From positions 109,824 to 173,823 of the forward strand of contig JAOAQZ010000016.1 in the NCBI GenBank assembly GCA_025210795.1: a DNA stretch of 64,000 nt, given 5' to 3'. The position numbers and the translations under genes are program-made. Positions 54,962 to 63,878 of the stretch are shown in pieces; position 1 is the stretch's first letter, and each line of letters starts with the position of its first letter. Under the pieces are notes generated by a model, which had not been told where the DNA came from, did no database searches, and saw only the letters and a list, made by a program, of their open reading frames with translations. Source of the stretch: Cohaesibacter sp. (lineage in GTDB: Bacteria > Pseudomonadota > Alphaproteobacteria > Rhizobiales > Cohaesibacteraceae).

Positions 54962-56521
54962 TTAGATATTGCTATCAGGGAATTCTGATTTACGGCGGGC
55001 AACAAAATCCTTGAGCGCATCATCCACCGCCACATCAACCGCAGGCGGGGTATAATTGGCGAGCATTTCCTTCCACTGGGCATTGGCGCGGGTGGCTGCA
55101 TCCAGCTTGCCATCGGCTTCCCATTGCTCAAAGGAATTGTTATCGGCAATGGTGGAGCGATAGAAAGCGGTTTCGAAATTGCGCTGGGTGTGGGCCGCGC
55201 CAAGGAAGTGACCACCGGGGCCAACCTCGTTAAAGGCATCCCATGCCATGGCATCATCCGACAAATCAATACCCTTGGCCATCACATGCATCATCCCCAA
55301 CTGATCCGCATCCATGATCAGCTTTTCGTAAGAGGAGCACAGCCCCCCTTCCAGCCAACCGGCGGAATGCAGGCAGAAATTAACCCCGGACTGAACCGTT
55401 GCCAAAATCGTATGGGCGCTTTCCTGGGCTGCCTGCGCATCCGGCAGTTTGGAGGCCGTAAAGGAACCGCCTGAGCGGAACGGCAAACCGAGACGACGGG
55501 CAATTTGCGCCGCTCCCGCCAGAAGCAGTGATCCTTCAGGCGAGCCAAAGGTCGGCGCACCGGACTGCATGGAGATGGAGGACACAAAGGCCCCAAAGAC
55601 CACCGGCGCACCGGGGCGGATAAGCTGGGTCAAAGCTGCTGCTGCCAGCCCCTCGCAATAGACTTGCGACAAAGTCCCCGCAATGGTGACCGGGCTCATG
55701 GCCCCTGCCAGAATGAAAGGCGAGACGATACAGGCCTGATTGGCCCGCGCATAGACTTTTAGCGCGCCAAGCATGGTTGCATCAAAGACCATGGGGGAGT
55801 TTGCATTGATCAGCTGGATCATGACGCAATTCTGATCAACAAAATCCTCACCAAAGGCAATGCGGGCCATAGCGACAGAATCTTCTGCCCGCTCTGGTGC
55901 CGTGACAGAGCCCATAAACGGCTTGTCGGAATATTTCAGATGCGCATAAACCATGTCGAAATGGCGTTTGTTCACCGCCACATCCACCGGCTCGCACACT
56001 GTGCCGCCTGAATGGTGCAAATGGGGCAGCATATAGGCCAGTTTGACGAAATTATTGAAGTCTTCAATGGTGCCATAGCGGCGACCCTTGTCGAGATCGG
56101 TCACAAAGGGAGGGCCATAAACCGGCGCAAAAACCGTGTTATTGCCACCAATCTGCACCGAGCGCTCGCGATTGCGGGCATGCTGGGTAAATTCGCTTGG
56201 TGCGGTCTTGATCAGCTCGCGCAGCATACCCTTTGGAAAGCGCACCCGCTCCCCGTCGACATCGGCACCGGCGGCCTTCCAAATCTCCAGAACTTCAGGA
56301 TCTTCGCGGAATTCAAGGCCGATTTCCTCAAGCATGCGATCTGCCTGATCCTCAATGCGCTGCAAGCCTTCTTCCGACAGATATTCCATCAATGGAATCT
56401 GGCGTGTCAAATAGGCTGGCGCTGCAACCGGGCTTGCTGAACCACCACGGGACTGGCGGCGTGCGGCGCGGCCGCCACCACGTCCTGCGCGCCCACCGCT
56501 TCTTGCTGGCGTATCTGTCAT
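54962..56521 (-). CDS. MttB-family (non-pyrrolysine) quaternary amine:corrinoid methyltransferase
   Basis: The start is MTDTPARSGG (56521) with AGAGG 8 nt upstream; the product has 519 residues. MttB-superfamily landmarks are 'YLSEEGLQRIEDQADRMLEEIGLEF', 'GPPFVTDLDKGRRYGTIEDFNNFVKLAYMLPHLHHSGGTVCEP' and 'PFMGSVTAPERAEDSVAMARIAFGE'. The frame has no in-frame amber codon, so it is not a pyrrolysine trimethylamine enzyme but belongs with MtgB, MtpB and MtcB, which demethylate glycine betaine, proline betaine or carnitine. Island context favours glycine betaine. The first 30 residues are an Arg/Gly-rich tail (RSGGRAGRGGGRAARR) ahead of the conserved barrel. Confidence 0.93.
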   Translation of the reverse strand: MTDTPARSGGRAGRGGGRAARRQSRGGSASPVAAPAYLTRQIPLMEYLSEEGLQRIEDQADRMLEEIGLEFREDPEVLEIWKAAGADVDGERVRFPKGMLRELIKTAPSEFTQHARNRERSVQIGGNNTVFAPVYGPPFVTDLDKGRRYGTIEDFNNFVKLAYMLPHLHHSGGTVCEPVDVAVNKRHFDMVYAHLKYSDKPFMGSVTAPERAEDSVAMARIAFGEDFVDQNCVMIQLINANSPMVFDATMLGALKVYARANQACIVSPFILAGAMSPVTIAGTLSQVYCEGLAAAALTQLIRPGAPVVFGAFVSSISMQSGAPTFGSPEGSLLLAGAAQIARRLGLPFRSGGSFTASKLPDAQAAQESAHTILATVQSGVNFCLHSAGWLEGGLCSSYEKLIMDADQLGMMHVMAKGIDLSDDAMAWDAFNEVGPGGHFLGAAHTQRNFETAFYRSTIADNNSFEQWEADGKLDAATRANAQWKEMLANYTPPAVDVAVDDALKDFVARRKSEFPDSNI

Positions 56522-56643
56522 CAAACGATCCTCTCGAAAAGTCTTTGCCCGCTCACTTTTGCATGGTGGCAGGCTATGGATTTTTTTCCAGTTTGCCGTC
56601 ACATTTGATCTTGAGGGGGCCTGATTGCGTCTTCAATTCGCCC

Positions 56644-56654
56644 AAATGCGACAT
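56644..56654 (-). promoter_or_regulatory. ATGTCGCATTT element before mttB
   Basis: The leftward strand reads ATGTCGCATTT, identical to the two bmt copies. AAGACGCAATC follows 21 bp downstream as a possible degenerate second half-site. It lies about 120 bp before the start. Confidence 0.55.
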
Positions 56655-56693
56655 GATCGGCCAATTGGCAATATGGCGGGATCAGAACACTTC

Positions 56694-56744
56694 CTGTCGC
56701 AAGAAAGCTGTTGCGGCCTGTCAAGGTTTTCTAAGCTTGCGACA
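56694..56744 (+). promoter_or_regulatory. TGTCGCAAG inverted pair before the dimethylglycine dehydrogenase gene
   Basis: TGTCGCAAG (56695-56703) and its inverse CTTGCGACA (56736-56744) flank a segment with TGTTGCGG and TGTCAAGG. The geometry differs from the 21-bp direct repeats, so it may be a combined or looped site. Confidence 0.45.
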
Positions 56745-56875
56745 AGGACAGTGTATCCACACTATTGCGCATTCGATCCATGACGAGCCGTCGCCATCCG
56801 GTCTGCTATATACCTTAACCGATAGGGTCAAAAAGCAGGGGTTACGCGAAAGCCGGATCATACGGGAGGAAGACT

Positions 56876-59386
56876 ATGAAATCTCACGCACGTGTTGTTG
56901 TTATCGGAGGGGGTGTGGTTGGCGCATCCACTTTGTATCATCTTACCAAGAAGGGCTGGACAGATGTCGTTCTGATTGAACGCAAAGAGCTGACATCCGG
57001 CTCCACATGGCATGCGGCCGGCCTGTTGCCCCTGTTCAATCTCTCCTATTCCGTGGGTCAGATTCACAAATATTCCGTCAATCAATACCAAACGCTGGAA
57101 GAAGAAACCGGCCAGCATGTAGGCTTGCGTCAGGTCTCCAATATCCGCCTTGCCCGCACGCAAGACCGTCTGGACGAATACAAATATTATGCCGGTGTCG
57201 CCAAGACCATTGGCGTGGATGTTAATTTCATCACCCCGGAAGAAGTTCAGGAAATTTGGCCGCTTTACAATCCCGATGGCATTATCGGCGCGATCCAGCA
57301 TCCCGATGATGGCTATGTGCAGCCAGCCGATCTGACACAGGCTTACGCCAAGGGCGCGCGCGCCGCTGGTGCCGAGATCTATCGCTACACCACCGTTCTG
57401 GGCATTGATGAAAAATCAAATGGCGAATATGTGGTCAAGACCGACAAGGGCGATATTACCTGCGAGCATATCGTCTCCTGTACTGGCTCTTTCGCCCGCC
57501 AGACCGGCGCTATGCTGGGGCTGGATGTGCCTGTCATGCCGGTCGAGCACCAATATATCGTCACCGAGCCCCATGATGCCATTCGCGAATTGCGCGAAAA
57601 AGGTCTGCCGGAAATGGGCGTTCTGCGCGAGTCCGACAGCTCTTGGTATATGCGTGAGGAAAATGGCGGCTTGCTGCTTGGCCCTTACGAGATCGGCGCA
57701 CCGGCTTGCTACAAGGACGGCCCGTCTTCCGAGTCTGAATATGAGCTTTTCCAGGAAGATCTTGATCGCCTGATGCCTTATATCGAAACCGCGATCGAGC
57801 GTGTTCCCGCCTTTGGCGAGGTGGGCATCAAACAGGTCTATAACGGCGCGATTGCCTATACCCCTGATGGCTCGCCCATTGTCGGCCCTGCCTGGGACAA
57901 AAAGAATGTCTGGCTCAATGAAGGCCATTCCTTCGGCATTACCGCCGCTGGTGGCTCTGGCTGGCAGCTGGCTGAATGGATTGTGGAAGGCGAGCCAACC
58001 ATCGACATGATGGGCGTTGACCCCCGCCGCTTTGGCCCATATGCCACCCGTGGCTACCTGCAGGAAAAATGCGAAGAAGCCTATGCAGCCGTCTTCACCG
58101 TTCACTATCCCGATGAAGAGCGCGCCGCTGCCCGTCCGCTCAAAACCTCCCCATGCTATAGCCGCATGAAAGCCCTTGGCGCGGTCTTTGGCTCTGTTTA
58201 TGGCTGGGAGCGCCCCAACTGGTTCGCACCTGAAGGCTATGAGCTGAGCGAAGAAGATCTCAACCTGCCGGATGTGCTTCTCAAAGAGAACCATTCTCCT
58301 GCTCTGGATGATGGCCGCATCGTTGAGAAATATTCCTTCCGCCGCTCCAACTATTTCGAGCATGTGGGCAATGAGGTCAAAAACACCACCGAGAATGTCG
58401 GCCTTCTCGATCTGACCGCCTTTGCCAAGGCAGAGGTGAAAGGTCCGGGCGCTGAAGCGTGGCTTAACAAGATTACCTCGAACAAAATGCCAGCCAAGAC
58501 AGGCCGGATCATCCTCTCCTATTTGCTCACCGAGCAGGGGGGCATCCGCGCTGAATTCTCCGTGCTGAAAACCGGTGACCAGAGCTATTATCTGGTCTTT
58601 GCAGGGGCATTCGAGCGCCACGATTATGACTATCTGCAAAAACTGCTGCCAGATGATGGCTCTGTTTCTCTTGAATTGGTCACCACCAAATATGGCGTTC
58701 TGGTTCTGACCGGTCCAAAGGCCCGCGATGTTCTGGCAAAAGTCACCGATACCGATGTCAGCAACGAAGCCTTCCCTTGGCTAACCGGCAAGCCCATCAA
58801 TGTGGGCAAGGCCTCTGCCATGGCAGTGCGCGTGAACTTTGTTGGCGAGCTGGGCTGGGAGCTGCATCACCCGATCGAGCAGCAAAACACCATCTTCGAC
58901 CTTCTGATGGAGGCGGGTGCCGAGTTCAACATCAAGCCGTTCGGCATTCGCGCCATGGATTCCATGCGCCTTGAAAAGACCTACAAATTCATCGCCCGCG
59001 AAATGTCCATCGAATATAGCGCGCTGGAAAGCGCCTGTGGCCGCTTCATCAACAACAAGAAGGGCGATTTCCTTGGCAAAGCCGGTCTTGAAGCGGCAGA
59101 AGCTGCTGGCCGCAAATGGGATCTGGTCACCATGGAAGTCCATGGTGTTACCGATGCCGATGCCCGCGGCTCCGAAGCCATCTATAAAGATGGTGAGCTG
59201 GTTGGCCGTGCGACCTCTGGCGGCTATGGCTGGCGTGTTGGCAAAAGCCTTGCCCTTGCCATGGTGCCACCGGCAATGAGCGCAGAAGGCACAGAATTCG
59301 AGATCGAAATTCTGGGCAAGCGTCATAAGACCACCATCATCGGGGAATCCCCGTTTGATCCAACCAACGAGCGCCTGCGCGCTTAA
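56876..59386 (+). CDS. FAD-dependent dimethylglycine/sarcosine dehydrogenase
   Basis: This 836-residue two-part enzyme has an N-terminal DAO-type FAD domain (VVVIGGGVVGASTLYHLTKKG) with H46 in SGSTWHAAG, the position of the covalent FAD-His bond in mammalian DMGDH. A bridging FAO-M-like domain follows, then a C-terminal GcvT-type THF-binding domain (about 430-830; NVGLLDLTAFAKAEVKGPGAEAWLNKI, AMAVRVNFVGELGWELHHP). It oxidises dimethylglycine or sarcosine and hands the methylene to THF. It would take the product of the MttB or BHMT reaction. The start has GGGAGG 7 nt upstream. Substrate preference between dimethylglycine and sarcosine is not settled by sequence; soxB nearby favours dimethylglycine. 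Confidence 0.92.
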   Translation: MKSHARVVVIGGGVVGASTLYHLTKKGWTDVVLIERKELTSGSTWHAAGLLPLFNLSYSVGQIHKYSVNQYQTLEEETGQHVGLRQVSNIRLARTQDRLDEYKYYAGVAKTIGVDVNFITPEEVQEIWPLYNPDGIIGAIQHPDDGYVQPADLTQAYAKGARAAGAEIYRYTTVLGIDEKSNGEYVVKTDKGDITCEHIVSCTGSFARQTGAMLGLDVPVMPVEHQYIVTEPHDAIRELREKGLPEMGVLRESDSSWYMREENGGLLLGPYEIGAPACYKDGPSSESEYELFQEDLDRLMPYIETAIERVPAFGEVGIKQVYNGAIAYTPDGSPIVGPAWDKKNVWLNEGHSFGITAAGGSGWQLAEWIVEGEPTIDMMGVDPRRFGPYATRGYLQEKCEEAYAAVFTVHYPDEERAAARPLKTSPCYSRMKALGAVFGSVYGWERPNWFAPEGYELSEEDLNLPDVLLKENHSPALDDGRIVEKYSFRRSNYFEHVGNEVKNTTENVGLLDLTAFAKAEVKGPGAEAWLNKITSNKMPAKTGRIILSYLLTEQGGIRAEFSVLKTGDQSYYLVFAGAFERHDYDYLQKLLPDDGSVSLELVTTKYGVLVLTGPKARDVLAKVTDTDVSNEAFPWLTGKPINVGKASAMAVRVNFVGELGWELHHPIEQQNTIFDLLMEAGAEFNIKPFGIRAMDSMRLEKTYKFIAREMSIEYSALESACGRFINNKKGDFLGKAGLEAAEAAGRKWDLVTMEVHGVTDADARGSEAIYKDGELVGRATSGGYGWRVGKSLALAMVPPAMSAEGTEFEIEILGKRHKTTIIGESPFDPTNERLRA

Positions 59387-59414
59387 TGCGCCAATGCGCC
59401 TGATGCATCTGTTT

Positions 59415-59450
59415 TTTAAGGTCCCGACCGGTTTTTATCGGGGCCTTAAA
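59415..59450 (+). terminator. Hairpin after the dehydrogenase gene
   Basis: TTTAAGGTCCCGA and TCGGGGCCTTAAA pair over 12 of 13 positions. A second hairpin (AGGGCC/GGCCCT) follows directly at about 59452-59469. No clear U-tract is present, so these may protect the transcript 3' end. Confidence 0.55.
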
Positions 59451-59493
59451 CAGGGCCTTTTCAGGCCCTATTCAAGTTTCTGGTGAGCGAAAA

Positions 59494-59530
59494 TAAAGCC
59501 CCCGCAGATTAGCTCTGCGGGGGCTTTTTG
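59494..59530. terminator. Bidirectional terminator between dehydrogenase and GlxA-type gene
   Basis: AAGCCCCCGCAGA and TCTGCGGGGGCTT are perfect 13-bp arms with a 5-nt loop, followed by TTT on the right and flanked by A-rich sequence on the left. Confidence 0.85.
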
Positions 59531-59588
59531 CATTTTGTGTGTTTGTTTCTGTGCCAAAGCTTTCGGCATTTCCAGCGCTAGAAAATAA

Positions 59589-60617
59589 TCAGTGCGCCTT
59601 ACCCATTTTCTTGGCCGGTTCTTTAAAGATATTTTGCCGCTCCATGGTGGGCGTATGGCCAAAATGTTCGCGATAGCATTTGGTAAAATGCGAGGTCGAG
59701 GTAAAACCGCAGGCAATGGTGATGTCCAAAATGGCCTGATTGGTCCGGCGCAGCAAATTGCGCGCCGCTTCCAGCCGCAGGCGCAGGTAATATTGCCCCG
59801 GAGTTGAATCAAAATATTTGCGGAACAGGCGCTCCAATTGCCGCGAGGAGATATCAAGCGTCATCGCCAATTGCTGGCAACTCAAAGGGTCTTCGATATG
59901 ATCATTCATGGCTGAAACCGCCGCCAGCACCTTTTGGTTATTCACCCCAAGGCGGCTTTCCAGATCATAGCGCTGGGTCTCTTCGCCCGTGCGGATTTGC
60001 TGGTGAAGGGCCACTTCTGCCACTTCCTGCGCCAGCGAGATAGACTGCGAATAGGCGATATACATCAGCATCATATCCATCGCCGCCGTGCCACCTGCGC
60101 AAGTCATGCGCTTGCGATCAATCTCAAAAATATCGTTGGACAATTCGATATGGGGGAATTCCTCCCGGAAGGATCGCAGATTTTCCCAATGGATGGTGCA
60201 GCGATAATCATCGAGAAGATTAAACTTGGCCAGCAAATGGGTCGCCGTGCAGAGGGAGCCCAAAATCGTGCCTCGGGATGCAAGCTTACGAAGCTTTTGT
60301 CCCACCAGCGGTGGCGGGGTGATGCGCTCCACCTGAATGCCGGTGACCAGAAGCGCAATATCTGCCTCTTCCAACTCGCTTAAAGGCGCGTCGGCTGAGA
60401 CTTCAATATGATTGCTCGACATGACAGGCCCGCCATCCACGGAATGGATAGACCATGTGAAAAGCTCGTGCTGCAACACCCGATTGGCAAGGCGCAGCGG
60501 GTCAATGGCCGAGGCCAGCGCCACCATCGAGAAGCGATCAAAAATGATGAACGCAACATGTTGCGCCCGATCCTTATCGCCTGAATAGGCGCGAAAATGT
60601 GTTTCCCCAACAGCCAT
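59589..60617 (-). CDS. GlxA-type AraC-family regulator (DJ-1/PfpI sensor domain), copy 1
   Basis: This is a 342-residue protein. The N-terminal DJ-1/PfpI-like domain (about 20-195) has 'HVAFIIFDRFSMVALASAIDPLRLANRVLQ' and a Cys in 'GSLCTATHLLAKF'. The C-terminal AraC double HTH spans about 225-325 (CQQLAMTLDISSRQLERLFRKYFDSTPGQYYLRLRLEAARNLLRRTNQAILDITIACGFTSTSHFTKCYREHFGHTP). The architecture is that of GbdR, SouR and CdhR of Pseudomonas, which sense betaine/dimethylglycine, sarcosine or carnitine. It lies between the dehydrogenase and the BCCT gene and is a strong candidate to bind the TGTCG elements. Confidence 0.92.
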   Translation of the reverse strand: MAVGETHFRAYSGDKDRAQHVAFIIFDRFSMVALASAIDPLRLANRVLQHELFTWSIHSVDGGPVMSSNHIEVSADAPLSELEEADIALLVTGIQVERITPPPLVGQKLRKLASRGTILGSLCTATHLLAKFNLLDDYRCTIHWENLRSFREEFPHIELSNDIFEIDRKRMTCAGGTAAMDMMLMYIAYSQSISLAQEVAEVALHQQIRTGEETQRYDLESRLGVNNQKVLAAVSAMNDHIEDPLSCQQLAMTLDISSRQLERLFRKYFDSTPGQYYLRLRLEAARNLLRRTNQAILDITIACGFTSTSHFTKCYREHFGHTPTMERQNIFKEPAKKMGKAH

Positions 60618-60939
60618 ATAATTGGTCCCCTAAAGACTGTTTCCCAGTTCTTTGCCCAGTTTGGATTTTCAAATTTGACCAAAATTTTTCTTGCTGGCAA
60701 GTCAAAAAAACGTGGGCGCAAAGTTACGCGCACGCCCATAGGGAGGGGCGTATTTTTACGTATTTCTGCCCTTTAGGCAGAACCAGCCTAAAGGCGAGCC
60801 AACCAACAAAGCCCCGGCTTGCGGCGAATTCAGAATAGGAGATGTCGCAAATGCACCAGTGTCATTTCCCTGTCATGCGATGCTTTCGCTCATCCATGAA
60901 GGATCTCACTGTTTTGAATTCATCATTCGGGAGGAAACA
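60618..60939. promoter_or_regulatory. Divergent regulator/BCCT promoter region, 322 bp
   Basis: ACGCCC (60732-60737) and GGGCGT (60746-60751) form a small hairpin followed by ATTTTT. The TGTCG elements at 60842 onward lie on the BCCT side. No TGTCG element is evident before the regulator gene itself. Confidence 0.45.
60842..60880 (+). promoter_or_regulatory. TGTCG-type half-sites before the BCCT gene
   Basis: ATGTCGCAAAT (60842) is followed 17 bp later by GTGTCATTTCC and 11 bp after that by CTGTCATGCGA. The first is close to the bmt/mttB element, and the 17-bp step also occurs before the metF-like operon. The sites end about 60 bp before the BCCT start. Confidence 0.5.
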
Positions 60940-62547
60940 ATGGTCAATTCAGATCAACCCAACGATACTCCAGACGATAGTAAGTATCGTTTGGGGCAAG
61001 ATAATGTGCAAGTCCTCGGGCTTGACATTCACAACCCTGTTTTTGGCATCTCTGCCGTCGTCATCGTACTGTTCGTGCTGCTTTCTCTTCTCTTTCAGGA
61101 AAGCGCCGGAGCCTTTTTTGGCTGGCTTCGTCCAACCATGACCAATGCCTTTGACTGGGTTCTGCTCTCTGCTGCCAACCTGTTCGTGCTCTTTTCCCTT
61201 TTGTTGATTGTCACTCCCTTGGGCTCTATTCGCCTCGGCGGCAAAGATGCCAAGGCGGATTACAGCTATGCGGGCTGGTTTGCCATGCTGTTTGCAGCGG
61301 GCATGGGCATTGGCCTCATGTTCTTTGGCGTCTCCGAGCCTCTGTCGCATTATGGCAGCTCCTTTGGCGGCACCGCGATGGAAAATGGCGTGCGCACCGA
61401 CTGGGCACCTCTTGCAGGGGCTGCAGGCGATGTTGAAGCCTCTCGCCAGCTGGCGATGGCTGCCAGCATTTTCCACTGGGGTCTGCATCCCTGGGCCATT
61501 TATTCCGTTGTCGCGCTGGCCCTTGCCTTCTTTAGCTACAATCGGGGCCTGCCGCTTACCCTGCGCTCAGCCTTCCATCCGCTGCTTGGCGATCGCGTCT
61601 GGGGCTGGCCGGGTCACCTCATCGACATCCTTGGTGTTTTTGCCACCCTCTTTGGTCTTGCCACCTCTCTTGGCCTTGGGGCCGAGCAGGCTCTGGCGGG
61701 TCTTAACTTCCTGTTTGGTTGGGAAGTCAATGGCACCAACAAGGTTTTGCTGATCATCGGCATTACAATTGTTGCGCTGATTTCCGTTGTTGCCGGTCTG
61801 GAAGCCGGGGTCAAGCGCCTGTCCGAGATCAATATGGTGCTGGCTTTTGGCCTTCTGATCTTCATTTTCGCGCTGGGTCCAACAGGCTTCATTCTCTCCG
61901 GTATGGTTGAGAATATGGGCGCTTACCTCAAAGAAATCGTGCCTCTGTCCAACCCGTGTGGCCGCGAAGACCAGAACTTCATGCAAGGCTGGACTGCCTT
62001 CTACTGGGCTTGGTGGATTTCCTGGGCGCCTTTCGTGGGCATGTTCATTGCGCGCGTCTCCAAGGGCCGCACCGTGCGCGAATTTGTCATCTGCGTTCTG
62101 ATCATTCCAACCATTGTCAGCGTGCTCTGGATGTCCACCTTCGGCGGCGCAGCCATCGATCAGGTCATCTCTCATGGCAACGAAGCAATCTCGGCTGCCG
62201 CACAACCGGTCAAATTGTTTGAAATGGTCAAAGCCTTCCCAATGACGGAATTGCTGTCTCTGGTTGGTATCATTCTGGTGATTGTCTTCTTCGTCACCTC
62301 TTCCGACTCCGGCTCGCTGGTCATTGACGGCATCACCGCAGGCGGCAAGATCGATGCCCCTGTCGTACAGCGTGTCTTCTGGGCCATTTTTGAAGGTCTG
62401 ATCGCCATCGCCCTGTTGCTGGGCGGCGGGTTGGGAGCCTTGCAGGCAGCATCCGTTGCCACCGGTGTTCCCTTCACCTTCGTCCTGCTTGGCATGATGG
62501 TGGCCATTTTTGTTGGCCTTCGTCAGGACTATAAGCGCGGACAATAA
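60940..62547 (+). CDS. BCCT-family betaine/choline/carnitine transporter
   Basis: The start at the ATG at 60940 (MVNSDQPNDTPDD) has GGGAGG 6 nt upstream and gives 535 residues; an upstream in-frame ATG at 60859 lies in promoter DNA. There are twelve membrane segments. The BCCT signature is GWTAFYWAWWISWAPFVGMF followed by IARVSKGRTVREF. The glycine-rich TM3 segment AAGMGIGLMFFGVSEP is typical of sodium-coupled members. It probably imports glycine betaine or a similar trimethylammonium compound for the catabolic genes around it. The short N- and C-terminal tails argue for nutrient uptake and not osmosensing. Confidence 0.95.
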   Translation: MVNSDQPNDTPDDSKYRLGQDNVQVLGLDIHNPVFGISAVVIVLFVLLSLLFQESAGAFFGWLRPTMTNAFDWVLLSAANLFVLFSLLLIVTPLGSIRLGGKDAKADYSYAGWFAMLFAAGMGIGLMFFGVSEPLSHYGSSFGGTAMENGVRTDWAPLAGAAGDVEASRQLAMAASIFHWGLHPWAIYSVVALALAFFSYNRGLPLTLRSAFHPLLGDRVWGWPGHLIDILGVFATLFGLATSLGLGAEQALAGLNFLFGWEVNGTNKVLLIIGITIVALISVVAGLEAGVKRLSEINMVLAFGLLIFIFALGPTGFILSGMVENMGAYLKEIVPLSNPCGREDQNFMQGWTAFYWAWWISWAPFVGMFIARVSKGRTVREFVICVLIIPTIVSVLWMSTFGGAAIDQVISHGNEAISAAAQPVKLFEMVKAFPMTELLSLVGIILVIVFFVTSSDSGSLVIDGITAGGKIDAPVVQRVFWAIFEGLIAIALLLGGGLGALQAASVATGVPFTFVLLGMMVAIFVGLRQDYKRGQ

Positions 62548-62561
62548 GCGCATAGATGGAC

Positions 62562-62634
62562 TGAGGGGCAGACGATCCGCCCTCAGTTCTTCAGACTTCA
62601 TCCTCGCGGGGGGCCACCCTTGCGAGGATTTTTT
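62562..62634 (+). terminator. Terminator region after the BCCT gene
   Basis: Two hairpins lie in tandem: CTGAGGG/CCCTCAG, then ATCCTCGC (62600-62607)/GCGAGGAT (62622-62629) followed by TTTTT. The second is a standard intrinsic terminator and overlaps the end of the converging regulator gene. Confidence 0.75.
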
Positions 62635-63643
62635 ATGCCCGTTCGCCGATCTCTTCCTCTAACAGATCCCTTTGATACTGGCTGGGGGTCTGGCCGAAAT
62701 GAGCACGGAAAATCTTGATGAAATGGGAGGCATCGCAAAAGCCGGTGGCAAGGGCTATTTGCGAGATCGACTGTTCGGACTGTTTCATCAGATATTTGGC
62801 CTGCTCAAGACGGATCAGCTTGTCAGCCTGCGCGGGCGAGATGCCCAATTCGCTCTGGAAATGCCGCTCAAGCTTGCGCCGCCCGACCTTGAGGCGCTTT
62901 GCAATCATCTCAATGGTCGGGGGGCTGTCCATCATTTGCTGCATCATCAAAAGGGCCCGTTTTACCAGATCATCTTTGGTAACAAGGCCGCTGGGAATGC
63001 CCGGTTGAGCCTTGGCTCCATCCAGCACATCATCAATGATCATGATGTGAAGGCTCTTGCGGGCATAAGATGGACCCACATGACGCGCCACCAGATAGGC
63101 CGCCAAATGGGCCCCACTGGTGCCCCCCGAGCAGGTGATCCTGTCGCGGTCCACCACGAAAATCTGGTCCGAGACCGGCTCCAGCCCGTCAAACTGCTCT
63201 AAAAAATCATCGCGGTGGAACCAGCTGATGCAGCAGCGCCGCCCCTCCATCAGGCCGATTTTGTGCAAAATGAAGCTGCCGGTACACAGCCCCACCAGCG
63301 AAATATTGGCCCGCGCCGCCCGATGCAAAAAGCGGATATAATCGGGCTCAAGATTGTCGATCTCGTCAATCAGCCCGCCGACCACCACGATATAGTCAAA
63401 GCGCGAGGGGTCCCCCAGCCGCTCGGTGGGAGAGACCGGCACCCCGCAACTGGAGGTCACCGGATTCATCGAAGAAGAAATAATCTGCCACTGACACAGG
63501 ATCGGGCGACTGCCGTCCCCCTCGTCAGCCGAGAGGCGCAGCACATCCACAAAACTGGCAAAGGCGCTTAGGGTAAAGCGCTTGGCAAGGATGAAGCCAA
63601 CGGTTAATCTGGCTGTTTGAAGCTTTGGTTTCTTCTCAGCCAT
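62633..63643 (-). CDS. GlxA-type AraC-family regulator (DJ-1/PfpI sensor domain), copy 2
   Basis: The start at MAEKKPKLQTARLTVG (63643) gives 336 residues; the frame opens at 63751 without a ribosome site. The DJ-1/PfpI-like domain carries 'LVGLCTGSFILHKIGLMEGRRCCISWFH'. The AraC HTH is 'IEMIAKRLKVGRRKLERHFQSELGISPAQADKLIRLEQAKYLMKQSEQSISQIALATGFCDASHFIKIFRAHFGQTPSQYQRDL'. It is only distantly similar to copy 1. Being divergent from soxB, it resembles SouR-type regulators that control sarcosine use, so sarcosine or dimethylglycine is the likely effector (inference). Confidence 0.92.
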   Translation of the reverse strand: MAEKKPKLQTARLTVGFILAKRFTLSAFASFVDVLRLSADEGDGSRPILCQWQIISSSMNPVTSSCGVPVSPTERLGDPSRFDYIVVVGGLIDEIDNLEPDYIRFLHRAARANISLVGLCTGSFILHKIGLMEGRRCCISWFHRDDFLEQFDGLEPVSDQIFVVDRDRITCSGGTSGAHLAAYLVARHVGPSYARKSLHIMIIDDVLDGAKAQPGIPSGLVTKDDLVKRALLMMQQMMDSPPTIEMIAKRLKVGRRKLERHFQSELGISPAQADKLIRLEQAKYLMKQSEQSISQIALATGFCDASHFIKIFRAHFGQTPSQYQRDLLEEEIGERA

Positions 63644-63878
63644 CAAAGGCCCCCATTTGTAAAGTTCGGTCTTTTGAGTTTGGTCATCAAACCCGCCTCT
63701 TTCCGCCCGTTCGGGCGCGCCTGTTGCCATCCGCGCAGCCAAAGGCACCAAGGGGATGCAAAGACTGGCGGACAGGGGGAGGAGAGTCGTAAATATACTA
63801 TATTTCCGACGGGATTATACCATCATTTCAGACCCAGTTCGACAACAATCGATCAGTCTGTTTAAAGAGGAAGCTGCC

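Larger units (their letters stand above)
56522..56875. promoter_or_regulatory. Divergent mttB / dimethylglycine dehydrogenase promoter region, 354 bp
   Basis: The region holds TGTCG elements for both genes, listed next. GGGAGG lies 7 nt before the dehydrogenase ATG. The rest shows no repeats. Confidence 0.5.

Noticed and set aside
54962..56521. Possible pyrrolysine-containing trimethylamine methyltransferase
   Set aside because: The frame is continuous without an internal amber codon, and no pyl genes are seen, so it is a non-pyrrolysine MttB-family member.
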